Shown: positions 6,131 to 8,166 of the stretch, in pieces | Layout: the number at the start of each line of letters is the position of its first letter | Numbering within the stretch: the first letter of the stretch is position 1 | Assembly: GCA_964483325.1 (NCBI GenBank) | Contig: CAZAAW010000051.1 | Coordinates: 1 to 8,166 of the forward strand | Direction of reading: 5' to 3' | Source of the DNA: CAZAAW01 sp964483325 | GTDB lineage: Bacteria > Pseudomonadota > Alphaproteobacteria > Rhizobiales > Kaistiaceae | Length of the DNA stretch: 8,166 nucleotides | Made by a program: the position numbers and the translations under genes | Notes under the pieces: generated by a model | What the model was told of the DNA's origin: nothing | Database searches by the model: none | What the model saw: the letters and a program-made list of their open reading frames with translations, nothing else

Positions 6131-6727
6131 ATGCCTCCTTCTTCGCCGCGGCCGGCGCTTTTTCCTGCTGTCCTGCTGGTGGCGGCGATGGTGTCGGATC
6201 TGGCCGAGGCGCATGTCGCCGGTGGCGCCATGGGCGGCTTTGCCAGCGGCTTCCAGCATCCGCTGTTCGGCCTCGATCATCTTCTCGCCATGCTCGCCGT
6301 CGGCCTGTGGGGGGCGCAGATGGGCGGGCGGGCGGTGTGGACGCTGCCGGTGACCTTTCCGCTGATCATGACGGTCGGCGGCATCATCGGCATTGCCGGC
6401 TTCGCGGTGCCCGGCATCGAGACCGGCATCGCCCTGTCGGTGCTGGCGCTGGGCCTTGCCATCGCCTTCGCCTGGCGGCCGCACGAGGCGGTGGCGCTGG
6501 CGCTGATCGCCGTCTTCGCCTTCTTCCACGGCTATGCGCATGGCGCCGAACTGCCGGCCGCCGCCGATCCGGCCGCCTATGCCGTCGGCTTCGTGCTCGC
6601 CACCGGGCTCATTCATATCGCCGGCATCGCCATCGGCCTCCTCGTCGGGCGGCTGTGGCACGGCTGGGTGTCGCGCGGCATCGGCACCGCCATCGCCGCC
6701 GGCGGCGTCTATTTCCTGCTCGCCTGA
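6131..6727 (+). CDS. hupE: HupE/UreJ-family nickel (or cobalt) permease
   Basis: A 198-residue polytopic membrane protein of the HupE/UreJ family, whose studied members import nickel for hydrogenase or urease; some relatives probably carry cobalt. Seen here: a cleavable N-terminal segment ending near AEA (27) so that the mature protein starts with His28; the family motif H-x5-DH as HPLFGLDH (43-50); the second motif FHGYAHGAE (122-130); a later His162 in a membrane helix; and about six or seven hydrophobic helices in all, ending at Ala198. The start at 6131 is chosen for GAGGA eight bases upstream; in-frame ATGs at 6116 and 6095 have weaker sites. No hydrogenase, urease or B12 gene lies in the window, so the metal is undetermined. 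The next gene starts nine bases after its stop, implying co-transcription. The family call is firm; the symbol is by family only. Confidence 0.88.
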   Translation: MPPSSPRPALFPAVLLVAAMVSDLAEAHVAGGAMGGFASGFQHPLFGLDHLLAMLAVGLWGAQMGGRAVWTLPVTFPLIMTVGGIIGIAGFAVPGIETGIALSVLALGLAIAFAWRPHEAVALALIAVFAFFHGYAHGAELPAAADPAAYAVGFVLATGLIHIAGIAIGLLVGRLWHGWVSRGIGTAIAAGGVYFLLA

Positions 6728-6736
6728 GACGATGCG

Positions 6737-7498
6737 ATGCGCGCCGCGCCGTTTGCCGTAACGGTGATGGTGCTGGCGGCGCTCGCCGGCGCGGCGCTGT
6801 TGGCGGGCGCCGGGGCGGCGCCGGCGGGCGGCGGTTTCCTGTTCCTGCTGCGCAGCTACGAGCTGGCGCTGGCGGCGCTCGGCCTTGGCCTGGCGCTCGG
6901 CGTCCTGCCGCCGGCCGGGCGGCTTGCCGGGCTGGCGCTGCTGGCAGCGGCGATGCTGGCCGGCATGACCGGCGAGAGCCTGGCGGTGGAGCGGCTGATC
7001 GCGCCCGGCGGCGCGGCGCGGCTGCTGCGGCTGCTGGGGCCGGTGGCGCTGATTGCCGCCGGGCTGGTGCTGGCAGTGCCGGCCGCCTGGCGGCGCTGGC
7101 TGCTGCCGCCGGCGGCGCTTGCCGCCGGGGCGGCGCTGGGCCTTGCCGCCGCGGCCAGCGCGCCGGCACCGGGCAGCGGCGGATTCCTCGCCGGGGCGGG
7201 CGCCGCGGCGCTTGTGATTGCCGCCGCCGGAGCGGGGCTGGCGCCGCTCCTTGCCGCGCCGCTGCTGCGCATCGGCAGCCGCATCGCCGGCAGCTGGCTC
7301 ATCGCCATCGCCGTCCTGCTCGGCGGCACGGCGCTGCTGCCGCGCCCGGCGCCGGATATGGCGGGCGGCGGGGCGGGGGCGGCCGGCCGTGACAGCACAT
7401 TCGTTCCGGACCCGCTGCGGCCCGATCCGGCCTTCGCGCCGCAGGTGCCGGCGCTGCGGCCCTCGCTGCCGCGCGGCTTCGACGACCGGCAGCCGTGA
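6737..7498 (+). CDS. Polytopic membrane protein of unknown function, downstream of hupE
   Basis: A 253-residue, extremely Ala/Leu/Gly-rich protein that I do not recognise. About seven hydrophobic stretches are visible, near 7-28, 40-58, 62-77, 96-115, 121-141, 148-171 and 183-201, followed by a ~50-residue hydrophilic, Pro-rich tail (FVPDPLRPDPAFAPQ region, ending RGFDDRQP). It contains no His, no Cys and no Lys, so it cannot bind metal as HupE proteins do. The last helix region, RIGSRIAGSWLIAIAVLLGG, resembles the C-terminal end of some metal-permease families, but this is too weak for assignment. The start at 6737 follows the permease stop by nine bases; the ribosome site is weak (GAGACG), consistent with translational coupling. 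An accessory or partner membrane subunit of the permease is the natural inference. Confidence 0.72.
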   Translation: MRAAPFAVTVMVLAALAGAALLAGAGAAPAGGGFLFLLRSYELALAALGLGLALGVLPPAGRLAGLALLAAAMLAGMTGESLAVERLIAPGGAARLLRLLGPVALIAAGLVLAVPAAWRRWLLPPAALAAGAALGLAAAASAPAPGSGGFLAGAGAAALVIAAAGAGLAPLLAAPLLRIGSRIAGSWLIAIAVLLGGTALLPRPAPDMAGGGAGAAGRDSTFVPDPLRPDPAFAPQVPALRPSLPRGFDDRQP

Positions 7499-7596
7499 GG
7501 GGGGCCGGCGGGCAATGGCTTGCCGCCGGCAGTGACTTGGCCGAAGCGGCGGCTCGTGCGTTGGGTGGGGATGTGACCCCGATGGAGATGGATGCC

Positions 7597-7806
7597 ATGG
7601 CCTATATCGTGAAAGTGCGCGAGCCCGGCGGCGAGGTGGTGGAGCTCTATGCCGACGAGGCGCAGCAGGCGCTCGACCTCGCGGCGCAGAACCGCAGCGG
7701 CGACCGCCAGGTGTGGATCGAGGACGACAAGGGCCATGTCGTCACCCGCGAGGACATGCCCCACGCTGCCAGGGCGCGGGGCGATCTCGGCCGCAGCGAG
7801 GAGTAG
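7597..7806 (+). CDS. Small conserved protein of unknown function (paralogue of 129-308)
   Basis: A 69-residue soluble protein beginning MAYIVKVREPGGEVVELYADE, with a second block VWIEDDKGHVV (39-49) and an acidic/basic tail ending GRSEE. It is a gapless match (about one third identity over 51 positions) to the minus-strand small protein at 129-308. The frame is open from a GTG at 7495 that overlaps the preceding stop, but residues before MAYIVK look non-coding. GGAG (7584-7587) lies nine bases before the ATG at 7597, and the paralogue starts in the same register. An ATG at 7582 is a second possibility. It follows the membrane-protein gene by 98 bases and may be a separate unit. No function can be named; no signal peptide, membrane segment or cysteine is present. 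Confidence 0.78.
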   Translation: MAYIVKVREPGGEVVELYADEAQQALDLAAQNRSGDRQVWIEDDKGHVVTREDMPHAARARGDLGRSEE

Positions 7807-7852
7807 GGCGGGCGGCCTGGGCCGGCGTCGGGTGCGAGGCGCCCGGCGTGGG

Positions 7853-7932
7853 TCCCCACCCGTCATGCGCTGACGCGCGCGCCACCCCCGGTGCCGGTGA
7901 GGGATTGGTGCGCGCTTCCCGATGAAGGCGCC
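7853..7932. repeat. B-type repeat, copy 3 (left arm plus spacer)
   Basis: Aligns over about 80 bases with 410-490: TCCCCACCCGTCA, GCGCGCGCCACC, GAGGGATTGGTGCG, GCTTCCC-ATGAAGG-GCC. It begins 46 bases after the stop of the small gene. The inverted right arm of copy 1 is absent; instead a different pair of hairpins follows directly at 7938. Confidence 0.8.
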
Positions 7933-7937
7933 CTTTA

Positions 7938-7976
7938 CCTCTCCCTAGGGAGAGGTCGGAACGCGTCAGCGTTCCG
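7938..7976. repeat. Two adjacent short palindromes
   Basis: CCTCTCCCTAGGGAGAGG (7938-7955) is a perfect 18-base palindrome. CGGAACGC (7957-7964) pairs with CGCTGACG-flanking GCGTTCCG (7969-7976) around GTCA. GGGTGAGGG follows. The first palindrome is the same CCTCTCCC/GGGAGAGG unit seen within both 73-bp repeats (86-104 and 8088-8106). Together these form the 'CCTCTCCC...GGTGAGGG' intergenic repeat type frequent in alphaproteobacteria. It could also act as a bidirectional transcription stop for the small gene to the left (inference). Confidence 0.75.
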
Positions 7977-8042
7977 GGTGAGGGTCACCGCCGGTGACAC
8001 GCGGTTGCGGCGCCGGGGCAGGAGTCCCGGCGGCCGAACCCC

Positions 8043-8114
8043 TCACCCGTCCGCCTAAGCCTCGCTGCGCGAGGCAAGGCTCCCGACCTCTCCCTATGGG
8101 AGAGGCAAGAGGCG
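8043..8114. repeat. 73-bp dispersed repeat, copy 2 (right end)
   Basis: Near-identical direct copy of 41-113, including the GCCTCGC/GCGAGGC hairpin and the CCTCTCCC-TAT-GGGAGAGG hairpin. With 7978-7985 and 8034-8049 (GGTGAGGGTCA and CCCCTCACCC) there is a further inverted relation across the preceding 60 bases, so the whole 7938-8114 block is a composite of palindromic units. No gene is present from 7807 to the end of the window. Confidence 0.85.
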
Positions 8115-8119
8115 TGTTC

Positions 8120-8161
8120 GATCCGGTTAGATGGGTTGCAGTTTGATCCGGGTTGATGGGT
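8120..8161. repeat. Two near-identical 17-bp direct repeats at the window edge
   Basis: GATCCGGTTAGATGGGT (8120-8136) recurs as GATCCGGGTTGATGGGT (8145-8161) with two mismatches, at a 25-base period and separated by TGCAGTTT. The stretch is visibly more AT-rich than its surroundings. It may be a pair of binding sites in the control region of a gene beyond the window, or the start of another repeat. Only the repetition itself is seen. Confidence 0.55.
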
Positions 8162-8166
8162 GACAG

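Noticed and set aside
4257..6231. Long frames on both strands (620 and 516 codons) across the 5' half of the large gene and the intergenic gap
   Set aside because: Both run through the repeat at 5742-5873 and beyond the real gene's start; they have Arg/Gly/Ala shadow composition and no recognisable domains.
6061..7392. 443-codon plus-strand frame overlapping the permease operon
   Set aside because: It is out of frame with the HupE motifs and is Arg/Ala/Gly-rich, a frame shadow of the two membrane-protein genes.

Overview
The window is very GC-rich, with alphaproteobacterial promoter grammar (a -10 matching GCTANAWC) and dispersed palindromic repeats of the CGTCATG...CCGG and CCTCTCCC...GGGAGAGG kinds that are common in Hyphomicrobiales (Rhizobiales). 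An alphaproteobacterial chromosome, probably Hyphomicrobiales, is the best reading; the genus cannot be fixed.

Layout from left to right. (1) 1-570: a 73-bp direct-repeat element (41-113), a 59-residue small protein on the minus strand (129-308), and an inverted-arm repeat (405-570). The stretch 309-813 has no convincing gene; it holds this repeat and a GC-rich leader with one 8-bp hairpin (626-645). (2) 814-1965: a two-gene phage-structural island made of a 279-residue major capsid protein, an 86-residue protein of the kind found beside such capsids, and a strong 10-bp hairpin. No portal, terminase, protease, tail or integrase gene is in the window, so the pair is isolated. (3) 1930-2423: no gene; after the hairpin come two copies of a ~130-bp double-hairpin repeat (A1, A2) and a 21-bp inverted pair. 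(4) 2424-5591, minus strand: a 1055-residue exported protein built from seven divergent ~115-145-residue repeats, each with exactly two cysteines. This is the most interesting object here. (5) 5592-6130: no gene; the promoter of the large minus gene, a third double-hairpin repeat (A3) and a second B-type repeat. (6) 6131-7498: a HupE/UreJ-family metal permease and, 9 bp downstream, an unrecognised polytopic membrane protein lacking His, Cys and Lys. (7) 7597-7806: a 69-residue small protein that is a clear paralogue of the one at the left end. (8) 7807-8166: no gene; a third B-type repeat, two short hairpins, a second copy of the 73-bp direct repeat, and a 17-bp near-tandem repeat at the edge.

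Apart from the capsid pair and the permease pair, the genes do not form an evident pathway. The ends of the window mirror each other: outward-facing paralogous small genes, each beside a B-type repeat and each followed outward by a copy of the 73-bp repeat. The large repeat protein and the permease operon are divergently transcribed from a repeat-filled 539-bp gap. All calls come from reading the sequence without database searches.
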